A stretch of 64,000 nucleotides of DNA from Streptomyces pristinaespiralis (GCF_001278075.1 NZ_CP011340.1:6693501-6757500), one strand, 5' to 3'. Shown: positions 17,023-26,396, counted from the first letter of the stretch. Notes: a model not told the origin generated them from the sequence alone. Translations and numbers: made by a program.

Positions 17023-17465
17023 ACCGGGCAGGGTTCGAGTTCCGCGTCACCGGCCGGCAGGGCCTCCGGCTTGCCCGAGACGAGCGGGCAGTCGGGCCGG
17101 TGCGCCAGTGTGCCGCCCGGCACCCGCAGCGGAGGTCCGTCCGAAGAGGGCCCGTCCCGCGCGGGGACCGGCAGCGGTGCCACCTCGGCAGGGCCGGCGC
17201 CGGAACCGTCCTCGGCCGACGGCCCCTCACCCGGCCGTCCCTGGCCCGCCTCCGCCCGGACGCCCCCCGTCCGCACGGCTCCGGCCGCGATCAGGACCGC
17301 GCCCGCCACCAGCAGCGCCGCCCCCGGAACGGTGGCGGACGCGAGGTAGGGGAGCTGCCGTTCGGCCACCCGCTCGCCGGAGACGCCGTACCAGCCGACG
17401 ACGCACAGCACGGCACCGCAGGCGACGGCGGCGATCCCACCCCACAGCAGTCGGGACGTCGGCAT
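17001..17465 (-). CDS. Small membrane protein with C-terminal Cys/His motif
   Basis: A 154-residue protein with two membrane segments (residues ~6-26 and ~44-68), a long Gly/Pro/Glu-rich spacer, and a C-terminal HRPDCPLVSGKPEALPAG...CPVCEP block. The HxxxC/CxxC pattern resembles short zinc-binding or redox ribbons found at the ends of other streptomycete membrane proteins. GAAAGGAGG supports ATG 17465. It overlaps the fused permease gene by about 22 bp and so is probably an accessory of that transporter. Its role is not known. Confidence 0.75.
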   Translation of the reverse strand: MPTSRLLWGGIAAVACGAVLCVVGWYGVSGERVAERQLPYLASATVPGAALLVAGAVLIAAGAVRTGGVRAEAGQGRPGEGPSAEDGSGAGPAEVAPLPVPARDGPSSDGPPLRVPGGTLAHRPDCPLVSGKPEALPAGDAELEPCPVCEPWRP

Positions 17466-17539
17466 CGAAACGCCTCCTTTCTTGCACTATGCCCCGAACC
17501 ATCGGACGCTGGAAACCGACATACGGGGTGGTGAGCGAC

Positions 17540-18070
17540 ATGTTCAGCACAAGGAACTCCCGACCCGCGGCCTGGGCCGCCGCAGCGGTTCTCGTCCTCG
17601 GACCCCTCGCCGCCGCCTGCGGGGACGACGGCGACGGCGGCTCCGGGCCGACCACGACGCCCCCGACGACCGCGGCCACTCCCGAGAGCCCGACTCAGGG
17701 CGCGGAACCCGCCGACCCGGCGGCGGCGGAGCAGCAGATCAAGAAGAACTGGACGACGTTCTTCGACCCCTCCGCGCCGACGGACGAGAAGGTGAAGGTC
17801 CTTCAGAACGGCGAGGCGCTGCGCCCCGTCCTCGCCGCCTTCAGCGGTGACAAGAACGCGGCGCGGGTGTCCGCCGAGGTGACCGGCGTCCAGTTCACCT
17901 CGCCCACCCGGGCGAACGTGACCTACAACCTCATGGTCGCCGGCAACACGGCACTGCCGGACGCCAAGGGCACGGCCGTGCTCGAGGGCGACACCTGGAA
18001 GGTCTCCCAGAAGGCCCTGTGCGCCCTGGTGGAGCTCAGCCCGAATGCCGGCGCTGTTCCGGGCTGCTGA
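17540..18070 (+). CDS. Putative secreted lipoprotein
   Basis: A 176-residue protein with an Arg-containing signal peptide and lipobox LAAAC near residue 27, then a Thr/Pro/Gly-rich linker. The folded part (DPAAAEQQIKKNWTTFFDPS onward) resembles low-molecular-weight lipoproteins with a small alpha/beta (NTF2-like) fold; this is an inference. ATG 17540 is preferred because GGTGA ends 5 bp before it; GTG 17531 is an alternative. It is divergent from the ABC operon and overlaps the binding-protein gene, suggesting a shared transport role. Confidence 0.75.
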   Translation: MFSTRNSRPAAWAAAAVLVLGPLAAACGDDGDGGSGPTTTPPTTAATPESPTQGAEPADPAAAEQQIKKNWTTFFDPSAPTDEKVKVLQNGEALRPVLAAFSGDKNAARVSAEVTGVQFTSPTRANVTYNLMVAGNTALPDAKGTAVLEGDTWKVSQKALCALVELSPNAGAVPGC

Positions 18071-19331
18071 GGCGCTGCTCGTCGCGGCGCTCCTCACCGT
18101 GGCGACGGCGTGCGGCAGCCGGCTGCCGGAGGGAGCCTTCGAGACGTCACGGGCTCCCGGCGAGAGCGCCCGTGAGCCCGTCCGCGTCGGTGTCATCACC
18201 AGCGCCACCAGCCCCGTGGGGGGAGCCGCCTTCGACGGGCCGGGTCAGGGCGCCCGCGCCTATTTCGACGCGCTCAACGCACGCGGCGGCCTCGACGGCC
18301 GCCGCGTCGAGGTCATCACCTGCGACGACGGCGGCAGCGGTGCGGGCAACAACGAGTGCGTGCACCGTCTGGTCGAGGAGGAGAAGGTCTTCGCCCTGGT
18401 CGCCACCACCGTCCTCGACTACGCCGCCGCGCCCCGGGTCTCCCGTGCGGGCGTCCCCGACATCGGCGGCCAGCCGATCGGCCCCGCCTACGACACCTAT
18501 CCGCATCTGTACGGCATCTACGGCAGCCAGGCGCCGCGTACCGGCGACGAACCGGGCTGGGACGGCGTCCTCTACGGCGGCACCGAGGTCTACCGCTGGT
18601 TCAAGCACGCCGAAGGCGCCCGCACCGCCGCCGTCGTCTCCTACAACCAGGCGTCGTCAGCCGCTTACGCGCGCCTGGTCACCCGGGGCCTGGAGGCGGA
18701 GGGCTACCGCGTGGTGTCCGAGCAGCTCGACTTCGCGCTGCCCAACTTCCGGGCGGTCGCCGCCGACATCGGGCGCAGCGGCGCGGACCTGGTGTTCGAC
18801 GCCCTGGACGCGCACGGCAACGCGCAGCTGTGCGAGGCGATGGACGAGGTCGGCACCCGCGTGACCGCCAAGGTCACCAACGTGCAGAACTGGAACTCCG
18901 CCGTCCCCCGCGACTACAAGGACGCCCCGGGCTGCCGCAACGCCCTGTGGGTGACCGGATCGAGCCGCAACTACGAGGACACCGGCCACCCTGCCGTGCG
19001 TGAGTTCCGGCAGGCCGTGCGGGGCAAGGAACTGTCCCAGTGGCAGCTGGAGGGCTGGGCGGCGGCGATGTGGTTCACCGACGCCGCGAAGTCGTGCGCC
19101 GGTGACCTCACCAGGGCCTGCGTCGAGCGCTATCTGAACCGTCCCGAGCCGTACACCGCTCGCGGCCTGCTGCTTCCCGTCTCCTACCGGCCACTCGAGG
19201 AGCCGCCCTCCTCGCGGCGTGCCTGCCTGTCCGTCGCACGCTGGCAGGACGGCCGGGGCTGGGTCACCCAGGGTGGCGAGATGAACCGGAACTGCTACGA
19301 CGTACCGCAGATCCCGTACCGCCCCCGCTAG
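18045..19331 (+). CDS. ABC transporter substrate-binding lipoprotein (LivK type)
   Basis: A 428-residue extracellular binding protein. The signal peptide ends in lipobox VATAC (Cys ~23). The Peripla_BP_6-type fold is seen in VRVGVITSATSPVGGAAFDG, GARAYFDALNARGGLDGRRV and the NECVHRLVEEEKVFALV region, the standard layout of branched-chain amino-acid/amide receptors. ATG 18045 overlaps the preceding lipoprotein gene by 26 bp. With the divergent LivF/LivHMG genes it forms a complete importer. Confidence 0.88.
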   Translation: MPALFRAAEALLVAALLTVATACGSRLPEGAFETSRAPGESAREPVRVGVITSATSPVGGAAFDGPGQGARAYFDALNARGGLDGRRVEVITCDDGGSGAGNNECVHRLVEEEKVFALVATTVLDYAAAPRVSRAGVPDIGGQPIGPAYDTYPHLYGIYGSQAPRTGDEPGWDGVLYGGTEVYRWFKHAEGARTAAVVSYNQASSAAYARLVTRGLEAEGYRVVSEQLDFALPNFRAVAADIGRSGADLVFDALDAHGNAQLCEAMDEVGTRVTAKVTNVQNWNSAVPRDYKDAPGCRNALWVTGSSRNYEDTGHPAVREFRQAVRGKELSQWQLEGWAAAMWFTDAAKSCAGDLTRACVERYLNRPEPYTARGLLLPVSYRPLEEPPSSRRACLSVARWQDGRGWVTQGGEMNRNCYDVPQIPYRPR

Positions 19332-19403
19332 GCGGTTAAAGTTTCGGGTCAGACCTCCTGACCAGGAGGGCATTCGCGCGACCAGGGGGGACGCGGGAGC
19401 GCC

Positions 19404-20690
19404 ATGCGCATCTCATTTCTGCTCCACAACGCCTACGGCATCGGCGGGACGATCCGTACGACGTTCAACCTCGCCTGCGCGCTCGCGGAACGGCACGACG
19501 TGGAGATCGTCTCGGTCTTCCGCCACCGCGACCTGCCGTCGATGGGCGCCCCCGCCGGTGTGACCATGAAGCACCTGGTCGACCTGCGGAAGAACAGCCC
19601 CGGGTACGACGGGGACGACCCGCTCGCCCGGCTCCCGGCCAAGGTCTTTCCCCGCGGCGACGGCCGGCACCGGCAGTACAGCCGCCTCACCGACGCCCGG
19701 ATCGCCGCCCACCTGGCCTCCCTCGACGCGGACATCGTCGTCGGCACCCGGCCCGGCCTCAACGTGCACATCGCCCGCCAGGCCCGCCGCGGTGTCGTGC
19801 GCGTCGGCCAGGAGCACCTGACGCTCGACAGCCACGGATACCGCCTGCGCCGTGAGATCGGCCACCGCTACGCCCTGCTCGACGCCGTCACCACCGTCAC
19901 GGACGCCGACGCCCGTGCCTACCGGGAGCGGCTGAAGCTGCCCGGCGTACGCATCGAGTCGGTGCCCAACAGCGTGCCCGCCCCGGCCGTCGCCCCCGCC
20001 GACTGCACCGCCAAGTGGGTCGTCGCGGCCGGGCGCCTCACTAGGGTCAAGCGGTACGACCTGCTGATCAAGGCCTTCTCCAAGGTGGCCGCCGCCCGCC
20101 CCGACTGGCGGCTGCGGATCTACGGCAGCGGCGACGCGACCGGCAACGAGAAGCAGGCGCTGCGCGCCCTCATCGAGGAACGGGGCCTGCACAACCACGT
20201 CTTCCTCATGGGCCCCGCGAACCCGCTGGAGCCCGAGTGGGTCAAGGGCTCGGTCGCCGCCGTGACCTCCAGCCTCGAGTCGTTCGGCATGACGATCGTC
20301 GAGGCGATGCGCTGCGGTCTGCCCGTGGTCTCCACCGACTGCCCGCACGGACCCCGCGAGATCATCGAAGACGGCGTCGACGGCCTGCTGGTCCCGGTCG
20401 GGGACGTCGACGCGATCGCCGACGCGCTGCTCCGCCTGATCGGCGACGACGAACTGCGCCGGAGCGCCGGCCGCGCCGCGCTCGTCTCCTCCGCACGGTT
20501 CGACCCCGCGCCGATCGCGGAGCGCCACGAGGCGCTGTTCGCCGAACTCGTCGCCCACGGTGAGAACGGACGCTCGCGCAGCGCGCTGCGCGAGGCGCTG
20601 CACCGGGGGAGGAGCTCGCTGTACGACGGGGCCTATGCGCTGCGTTACGTTGCCGCGGACCTGATCCGCAGGGGGAGGAAGAGCGCATGA
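19404..20690 (+). CDS. Glycosyltransferase, GT4 family
   Basis: A 428-residue GT-B glycosyltransferase. The N-terminus MRISFLLHNAYGIGGTIRTT carries the acceptor-side Gly-rich loop. The donor domain has VVAAGRLTRVKRYDLLIKAF near residue 210 and the GT4 EX7E block in SLESFGMTIVEAMRCGLPVV, where the glutamates contact the nucleotide sugar. No membrane segment. The stop overlaps the next gene (ATGA), so the pair probably acts together on a cell-surface glycan or glycoconjugate. The sugar and acceptor are unknown. Confidence 0.88.
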   Translation: MRISFLLHNAYGIGGTIRTTFNLACALAERHDVEIVSVFRHRDLPSMGAPAGVTMKHLVDLRKNSPGYDGDDPLARLPAKVFPRGDGRHRQYSRLTDARIAAHLASLDADIVVGTRPGLNVHIARQARRGVVRVGQEHLTLDSHGYRLRREIGHRYALLDAVTTVTDADARAYRERLKLPGVRIESVPNSVPAPAVAPADCTAKWVVAAGRLTRVKRYDLLIKAFSKVAAARPDWRLRIYGSGDATGNEKQALRALIEERGLHNHVFLMGPANPLEPEWVKGSVAAVTSSLESFGMTIVEAMRCGLPVVSTDCPHGPREIIEDGVDGLLVPVGDVDAIADALLRLIGDDELRRSAGRAALVSSARFDPAPIAERHEALFAELVAHGENGRSRSALREALHRGRSSLYDGAYALRYVAADLIRRGRKSA

Positions 20691-21511
20691 GCACCCCGAC
20701 GACGGCCGCCGGGCACCCGGCGCCCCGGGCCGACTGCCTCGCCGCGAGCGACGGCGGCATCACCTTCGACGTCTCCGGGCCGGCGGACCTCGGCACGGTC
20801 CTCGTCCTGAAGCGACGCGGCGGCAAGGGCCCGGCGGACGAGCTGCGGCTGCCGCTGACGCGTCCGGGCGGGGGCGCCGCCCCGCGGGCCGTGCTGCCCG
20901 CCACGGCGGAGCTCGCCGAGGGCCGCTGGGACGCCTGCACGGAGACGGGCGAGGCGGTGCAGCCCGGCATCCGTGACCTGCGGGTCCTCGTGGACCGGGC
21001 GCCGGGGTCCGGTCCGGTCGCCGTACGGGTCCCGTACCCGACCGCCGACGGCCGGCTCGCGGTGCGCTGCTGGCGGCGGGCGCCGCACGCAGAGGCCGGC
21101 GAACTCGCCTTCGCCCCGGAGCAGGGCGCCATGACCGTGGCGGGCCTGCTGTACGGGGCGGAGCTGGGCGAAGGCCCGGTGGCCCTGGCCCGGCAGCGGT
21201 CGGGGGAGCGGGTGCACGAGGTGCCCGTCACCGGCGAGGGCCGTGAGTTCGGTTTCACGCTGCCGTACGAGCCGCTGGTCGAGCACCCCGAGGGGGCAGA
21301 GGACGCCGGCACCGGCAAGGAACGGCTGTGGGAACTGTGGCTGCGGCCGGCCGCGGGAGCGGCCCCGGTGCGGATCTCCCGCCTCCTGGACGACGTCTGG
21401 GACAAGAAGTCGATCTTCGTCTATCCGAAGCAGCACGTCGCCGGGCACACCGTCGCCCCCTGCTACACCGGCGACAACGACCTCTGCGTCCGAGTGACCC
21501 CGGAGGGCTGA
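20687..21511 (+). CDS. Conserved hypothetical protein coupled to the glycosyltransferase
   Basis: A 274-residue protein without signal or membrane segments, rich in beta-type blocks (ITFDVSGPADLGTVLVLKRR, LAVRCWRRAPHAEAGELAFA, EFGFTLPYEPLVEHP). Streptomycete homologues I remember are annotated as hypothetical or transferase-associated, usually right after a GT4 gene. ATG overlaps the upstream stop by four bases. A carbohydrate-related accessory role is an inference from position only. Confidence 0.7.
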   Translation: MSTPTTAAGHPAPRADCLAASDGGITFDVSGPADLGTVLVLKRRGGKGPADELRLPLTRPGGGAAPRAVLPATAELAEGRWDACTETGEAVQPGIRDLRVLVDRAPGSGPVAVRVPYPTADGRLAVRCWRRAPHAEAGELAFAPEQGAMTVAGLLYGAELGEGPVALARQRSGERVHEVPVTGEGREFGFTLPYEPLVEHPEGAEDAGTGKERLWELWLRPAAGAAPVRISRLLDDVWDKKSIFVYPKQHVAGHTVAPCYTGDNDLCVRVTPEG

Positions 21512-21608
21512 GCCGCCTCCACCGGCCGCCGGGCACCTGGCCGAGGAGGCCGCCGACGATCACCATTGCGGACAGAAACTGTCCGCGACGGCTGGCAGAC
21601 TGCCTCGC

Positions 21609-22610
21609 ATGTTGGAGACCTCGGCACGACTGCTGCGCCTGCTGTCCCTGCTCCAGGCCCACCGCGAATGGTCCGGCGCCGACCTGGCCGACCGGCTCGG
21701 TGTCACCCCCCGGACGGTCCGCAGGGACGTGGACCGGCTCCGCGAACTCGGCTATCCGGTGAACGCGAGCCCGGGCACCGGCGGCGGGTACCAGCTCGGT
21801 GCGGGCGCCGAACTGCCGCCGCTGCTGCTCGACGACGAAGAGGCCGTGGCCGTCGCCGTCGGCCTGCGCACGGCGGCCGGCCAGGGCATCGAGGGCATCG
21901 GCGAGACGTCCGTACGCGCGCTCGCCAAGCTGGAGCAGGTGCTGCCGAACCGGCTGCGGCGCCGGGTGAGCGCGCTCAACGCCTTCACCGTTCCGATGCT
22001 GCGCGGACAGCGGGGTTCGACCGTCGACCCCGGTGTGCTCACCGAGCTGGCCAACGCCTGCCGGGACAGCGAACAGCTGCGCTTCGAGTACCGCGACCAC
22101 GGCGGCACCGCGACCCGGCGAACCGTGGAGCCGCACCGGCTGGTGTGCACCGAACGCCGCTGGTACCTCGTCGCCTGGGACGTGGAGCGGGGCGACTGGC
22201 GTACGTTCCGGGCCGACCGGATCGTCCCCAAGCCGCCGCACGGCCCCCGCTTCCCGCCGCGCACGCCCCCGGCGGACGACCTCGCGGCCTACGTGTCCAA
22301 GGGCGTGTCCATCCGCGCGTACACGGCCCACGCGGTCATCCTGCTGCACACCTCCGCCGAGCAGGCGGCCGGGATCATCGGCCCGTCCGACGGGGTGCTG
22401 GAGGCGGTGGACGACAACCGCTGCCTGCTGCGCACCGGAGCCGCGAGCCTGGACGTGATGGTCGTCCACGTGATGCTCCTGGGCGTCGACTTCGAGGTCG
22501 TCGAGCCGCGGGAACTGACCGGGCACATCCGGACGATCCGTGACCGGCTCTCGCGCGCCCTCGGTACGGAACAGCCGGCGGACCCGGAGGATTCTGTAAA
22601 GGAAATGTGA
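21609..22610 (+). CDS. WYL-domain transcriptional regulator (HTH_11/DeoR-type)
   Basis: A 333-residue YafY-type regulator. The N-terminal winged helix covers residues 1-60 (LADRLGVTPRTVRRDVDRLR). The WYL domain around residues 135-220 shows RRTVEPHRLVCTERRWYLVA, and a WCX-like C-terminal segment follows. WYL domains are ligand sensors, often nucleic-acid related. It is preceded by a 97-bp gap and stands alone, so its target is unknown. Confidence 0.88.
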   Translation: MLETSARLLRLLSLLQAHREWSGADLADRLGVTPRTVRRDVDRLRELGYPVNASPGTGGGYQLGAGAELPPLLLDDEEAVAVAVGLRTAAGQGIEGIGETSVRALAKLEQVLPNRLRRRVSALNAFTVPMLRGQRGSTVDPGVLTELANACRDSEQLRFEYRDHGGTATRRTVEPHRLVCTERRWYLVAWDVERGDWRTFRADRIVPKPPHGPRFPPRTPPADDLAAYVSKGVSIRAYTAHAVILLHTSAEQAAGIIGPSDGVLEAVDDNRCLLRTGAASLDVMVVHVMLLGVDFEVVEPRELTGHIRTIRDRLSRALGTEQPADPEDSVKEM

Positions 22611-22870
22611 ATTACTCGCGTCGGTGAATTGCCCGCCGACCGGAAATCAACGGAATCCCATGAGGGGGAAGTAAGTAATTGGCCATGATCCACAGTTGCG
22701 TGCCGAATGACACGTGAACGCACCCGAAGAGCCCGATCGGGTGAACGAGTTCGAAGCGATCATGTGTCGAGAAGCTGTGACAGAAGCGTGACCCTCGAGG
22801 TATGTGGGGCTGCTGGGGTGATCGACGTCCCGGCTTCCGTCACCGTCCGCTGCCGCCTACGGTGGGGAGC

Positions 22871-23086
22871 ATGGCACCCATACCGACCCCTCCCGCACAG
22901 CCCGACGACGCTCCCGAGTCGTACGTCGGCCTCGACGCGGCGGCAGCCGAGCAGCAGGCCCGCGAGCGGGGCTGGTCGACCGTCAGAGCGCTGCCGCCCG
23001 GTTCGATCATCACCATGGAGTACATGGCCGGCCGGCTGAACTTCGAGGTGAAGGACGGCTCGGTGATCCGCTGCTGGAAGGGCTGA
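22871..23086 (+). CDS. Peptidase inhibitor I78 family protein
   Basis: A 71-residue protein ending TMEYMAGRLNFEVKDGSVIR CWKG, the hallmark of the I78 family (potato-inhibitor-I-like, with the R-L-N-x-x-x-D block), which inhibits serine proteases. There is no export signal, so it probably acts inside the cell. ATG 22871 follows GGTGGGGAGC. The 260 bp upstream hold no other gene I can support. A very long hairpin follows. Confidence 0.82.
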   Translation: MAPIPTPPAQPDDAPESYVGLDAAAAEQQARERGWSTVRALPPGSIITMEYMAGRLNFEVKDGSVIRCWKG

Positions 23087-23121
23087 ACAGGTCTCCCGGC
23101 AGGTCACGGCCCGAACGGCCC

Positions 23122-23186
23122 GGCACGGAACATGCGCGGGGCCCGGTACTCGTCACGAGTACCGGGCCCCGCGCATGTTCCGTGCC
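23122..23186. terminator. 32-bp perfect inverted repeat, bidirectional terminator
   Basis: Bases 23122-23153 and 23155-23186 are exact reverse complements, giving a 32-bp repeat around a single central base. The left arm starts GGCACGGAACATGCGCGGGG. It lies between the convergent I78 and PAP2 genes. It is unusually long for a terminator. Confidence 0.85.
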
Positions 23187-23202
23187 CTTACCGGCCCGCG
23201 TG

Positions 23203-24198
23203 TCAGCCGCCCGTCATGGGCCGCGACCGAGGCGGGCGCCTGCTGCCCGAGGGGGTCACCGGCGTCCGCTCGGAGCGCGCGTGCGCCCTGGAGCGGTCGT
23301 GGGTGGTCGTCCTGGTGCTCGCGGCCGGCCGGCCCGGCGTGGTGGTGCCGATCCCGGCCACCGGCTCGCGTGTCGCGCCGTCGGACTGGGCGGCCTCGGT
23401 CCCACGCTGCGGGAACACCGCGGGCCGCGGCCCTCCCGACGCGACGGGCAGCGAGGGCACGGACGCCCGGCGCCTGCGCCACTGCTCGCGCAGACCGAGG
23501 ATGAAGGCCTCCGCGCGGGCGATCAACGGCTCGCACCAGGGCAGTCCGAGCAGGATCAGCAGTCCCGCCGCCCAGCCCAGCAGCACGTCGCTCAGCCAGT
23601 GGGTGCTGAGGTACACGGTGGTCAGGCCGACGCCGAGGGAGACCACCGCCGAGAGTGCCGACAGATAGCGCCGAGCCCTCGGAGTGGTGGCCAGGTAGGC
23701 CAGGATTCCCCAGGTCACCACCGCGTTGGCGGTGTGTCCGGAAGGAAATATATCGCCGCCCGCGAAGAGCTCGGCGGAGCCGATCTGCGTCGCGTAGTGG
23801 GGGCCCAGCCGGCCGAGCCCGATCTTGACCGCGCCCACGGTGACGTTCAGCAGCAGCAGTGCCGCGCCGAGCGCGAGCAGGGGCCGCAGGGTGTGCTGGC
23901 GCCAGGAGCGCCAGCCCAGCCACGCCGCGACCATGACGGCCGTCGGGCCGCGCTGGCCGAGGGTCACGAAGTAGTCGAGAAACGCGTGCTGCTCCGGCCA
24001 TTGCTCGTAGGGCCGGAAGAGCATGAGCTTCCAGTCGAGGGCCACGAGCCACGTCGACGCCAGCACGGCGACGACGATGGCCAGATAGAACGCCGACGTC
24101 CCGCCGAAGAGGGCGAGACGTGTGCGGCTCATCCGCGGGATCTCTATCTTCGGCGGTTCCGGCTCCCGGTCCAGCCGGGCAAAGATGTCGGTACGCAC
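23203..24198 (-). CDS. PAP2-family membrane phosphatase
   Basis: About 331 residues with six membrane segments. The PAP2 catalytic set is visible: KIGLGRLGP (a variant of KX6RP), FPSGHTANAV with the active histidine, and YLSTHWLSDVLLG (SRX5HX3D-like). Such enzymes dephosphorylate undecaprenyl pyrophosphate or phosphatidic acid at the outer face. The C-terminal ~75 residues are a disordered Pro/Thr/Arg-rich tail. GTG 24198 is used; the frame is open further upstream, and an internal ATG at MSRTRLALF is also possible. Confidence 0.87.
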   Translation of the reverse strand: MRTDIFARLDREPEPPKIEIPRMSRTRLALFGGTSAFYLAIVVAVLASTWLVALDWKLMLFRPYEQWPEQHAFLDYFVTLGQRGPTAVMVAAWLGWRSWRQHTLRPLLALGAALLLLNVTVGAVKIGLGRLGPHYATQIGSAELFAGGDIFPSGHTANAVVTWGILAYLATTPRARRYLSALSAVVSLGVGLTTVYLSTHWLSDVLLGWAAGLLILLGLPWCEPLIARAEAFILGLREQWRRRRASVPSLPVASGGPRPAVFPQRGTEAAQSDGATREPVAGIGTTTPGRPAASTRTTTHDRSRAHARSERTPVTPSGSRRPPRSRPMTGG

Positions 24199-24634
24199 GC
24201 AATCGACGTTACAGCGAGTGAGTGTGTGGTCCGGTCGATCCACTCTCTTCGTGATGCCTATGTGATGTGGAGTTTGTCTCAGGTCCAGTTTCATTCCAGG
24301 GCCGTCAGGAAAAGCAGGTGACCTTGTTCCCTATTTATCGGACGGTCTTCCCGGAGCGCTTCCTTCCATAGGTCGCTATCGGTTCACCGGGGCAGCGCGC
24401 GGAATTTCCGGGGCGTTCAGGGAGGGCGGGATTTCCCCGGGCGGCCGCGGCGAGTGGCGTACGCCACACCGGCCCGCCCGAACCGGTGAGAGATCGACCA
24501 CGCGCACCGCGCGCGAACTCGCGTACGCTGACCACTCGCTCGCCCGTCGACGCCGGGCCGCCCAGTCGGGACATCCCCGTACCACCGTCCCGGCCGGCCC
24601 GCCGAGCGCGAGGGATCACCCGGGAGGTACGTAC
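24199..24634. other. Intergenic region between divergent PAP2 and MFS genes
   Basis: 436 bp with no gene I can support. The part nearest PAP2 (24230-24400) is clearly less GC-rich than the surroundings. A TACGCT hexamer at 24522-24527 could be a -10 for the MFS gene, but no convincing -35 is seen. Confidence 0.5.
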
Positions 24635-26371
24635 ATGTCCGTGACGCCCACGGCCGGCGCACGCCTGCGCTCCGTCGGCGGCGGCGCCAATCGCTGGGTC
24701 GTCCTCCTCGTCCTCTGCGTCAGCCTGCTGCTCGTCGCCCTCGACGCGACCGTGCTGCACGTCGCCGTGCCCGCGGTCACGGAGGACCTGCGTCCGAGCG
24801 GCGTCGAGCTGCTGTGGATCGTGGACGCCTATCCCCTTGTCTGTGCCGCGTTGCTGATCCTTTTCGGCACGCTCGGAGACCGGGTCGGCAGACGCCGGGT
24901 GCTGCTGCTCGGCTACGGCATCTTCGGCGCCGCCTCCGCGGTCGCCGCCTTCGCGCCCGACCCGGAGATCCTGATCGGCGCCCGCGCCCTGCTCGGCGTC
25001 GGCGGCGCGATGATCATGCCGGCGACGCTGTCGATCCTGCGCGCGGTCTTCCCCGACCGGCGTGAGCGGGCGACCGCGATCGGCATATGGACGGCGGTCG
25101 CCGCCGTGGGCGCCGCGACCGGACCCGTGCTCGGCGGCTTCCTCGTCGAGAACTTCTGGTGGGGCTCCGTCTTCCTGATCAACATCCCGCTGATGGCCCT
25201 GATCCTCCCCGTCGGCCGCTGGCTGCTCCCCGAGTCCAGGGGTGGCGCGGACGGACCGTGGGACGTGCTCGGCGCGCTGATGGCCGCGGCCGGGGTGCTC
25301 GGCGTGGTCCTCGGGGTGAAGCGGCTGGGTGTGGGCTCCGGTCCGCTGGATCCCGCCGCCATGGGGCCGCTGCTCATCGGTGCGGCGCTGCTGGCGCTGT
25401 TCGTGGGGCGGCAGAAACGCCGCCGGCATCCGCTCGTCGACATGCGGATGTTCGCCAGGGCCGCCTTCTCCACCTCGGTCGGCTGCATCGTCCTCGCCAT
25501 GCTGGCGCTGGTGGGTCTGGAACTGATCGCCGTCCAGTACCTCCAGCTCATCCTGGGTCTCGGGCCCCTGGAGACCGGGCTGCGGCTGCTGCCGCTGACC
25601 TTCGCGGCCATGGCCGCCGGCGCCACCGGCTCGCACACCCTGAACCGTCTCGGCCCCAGGCGGATGGTGGGCTGGGGATTCGTCCTGACCGCCGTTGCGG
25701 TGCTGCTGCTGACCGTGATGGGCCAGCACGACCGCCCGTGGCTGCTGACCGGCGCGTTCGTCCTGCTCGGCTTCGGGCTCCAGACGACGCTGTTCGGCGC
25801 GTACGAGTCGATGCTCAGCGAGGCCCCGGCCGACCAGGCGGGCGGCGCGGCCGCGATAGGCGAGACCTCGTACCAGCTCGGCGCCGGCATGGGCATCGCC
25901 CTGCTCGGCAGCGTGATGAACGCCGCCTACTCTCCCGCGGTCGCCTCGCTGTCCGGCGTCCCGGCGTCCGCGAGCTCGGCGGCGGCGCACTCGCTCGGCG
26001 AGGCCTACCAGGTCGCCGAGCGCCTCGGCGGCCCGGCGGGGGAGCTGCTGCGGTCCACCGCCCGTCACTCCTTCGTCCACGGGCTGCACATCACGCTGGT
26101 GGTCAGCGCGGGCCTGCTGCTCCTCGGCGCGGTCGCCGCCCTGCGCCTGCCGCGGATCATGGAGTGCGGCGCGGCCGAGAAGCACCCGCGGCCGAGGCAG
26201 GACGAGCCGGTGTCCGTCCCCGCGACCCGTGGGGCCGACGTCTCAGGTGCCCGAACGGTCGGCACGGCGGTTCCGCACGCCGGGGCCGGGGTGCCCGCAG
26301 GCCGCAGGCCGCAGGTCTCCGGACGGCCCGCCCCCGCCGAGGCGGCCGGGTCTGGACGCACGGCACACTGA
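24635..26371 (+). CDS. MFS drug-efflux transporter, DHA2 (14-TM) family
   Basis: A 578-residue EmrB/QacA-type proton-driven exporter. Motif D-like LLLVALDATVLHVAVPAVTE is in TM1, motif A (GTLGDRVGRRRVLLLGYGIF) lies between TM2 and TM3, and the motif C region GAATGPVLGGFLVENFWWGS is in TM5. The length and hydrophobic pattern fit 14 segments. The last ~75 residues are a hydrophilic Pro/Arg-rich tail. GGGAGG precedes the ATG. No regulator gene adjoins it. The substrate is unknown. Confidence 0.9.
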   Translation: MSVTPTAGARLRSVGGGANRWVVLLVLCVSLLLVALDATVLHVAVPAVTEDLRPSGVELLWIVDAYPLVCAALLILFGTLGDRVGRRRVLLLGYGIFGAASAVAAFAPDPEILIGARALLGVGGAMIMPATLSILRAVFPDRRERATAIGIWTAVAAVGAATGPVLGGFLVENFWWGSVFLINIPLMALILPVGRWLLPESRGGADGPWDVLGALMAAAGVLGVVLGVKRLGVGSGPLDPAAMGPLLIGAALLALFVGRQKRRRHPLVDMRMFARAAFSTSVGCIVLAMLALVGLELIAVQYLQLILGLGPLETGLRLLPLTFAAMAAGATGSHTLNRLGPRRMVGWGFVLTAVAVLLLTVMGQHDRPWLLTGAFVLLGFGLQTTLFGAYESMLSEAPADQAGGAAAIGETSYQLGAGMGIALLGSVMNAAYSPAVASLSGVPASASSAAAHSLGEAYQVAERLGGPAGELLRSTARHSFVHGLHITLVVSAGLLLLGAVAALRLPRIMECGAAEKHPRPRQDEPVSVPATRGADVSGARTVGTAVPHAGAGVPAGRRPQVSGRPAPAEAAGSGRTAH

Positions 26372-26396
26372 GCCGTAACGTCTGGCGAGGCCGCTG

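Noticed and set aside
13796..17230. One continuous 1144-codon minus-strand frame spanning the ABC genes
   Set aside because: Only its last ~231 codons encode LivF. The upper part is out of frame with the fused LivHMG protein and is Arg/Gly-rich shadow.
24335..26185. A 616-codon minus-strand reading frame opposite the MFS gene, and similar long frames opposite der, rluB and tctA
   Set aside because: They are antisense shadows caused by high GC at third codon positions. They have low-complexity Arg/Gly/Asp/His composition and no domain motifs, while the opposite strand encodes clear families.
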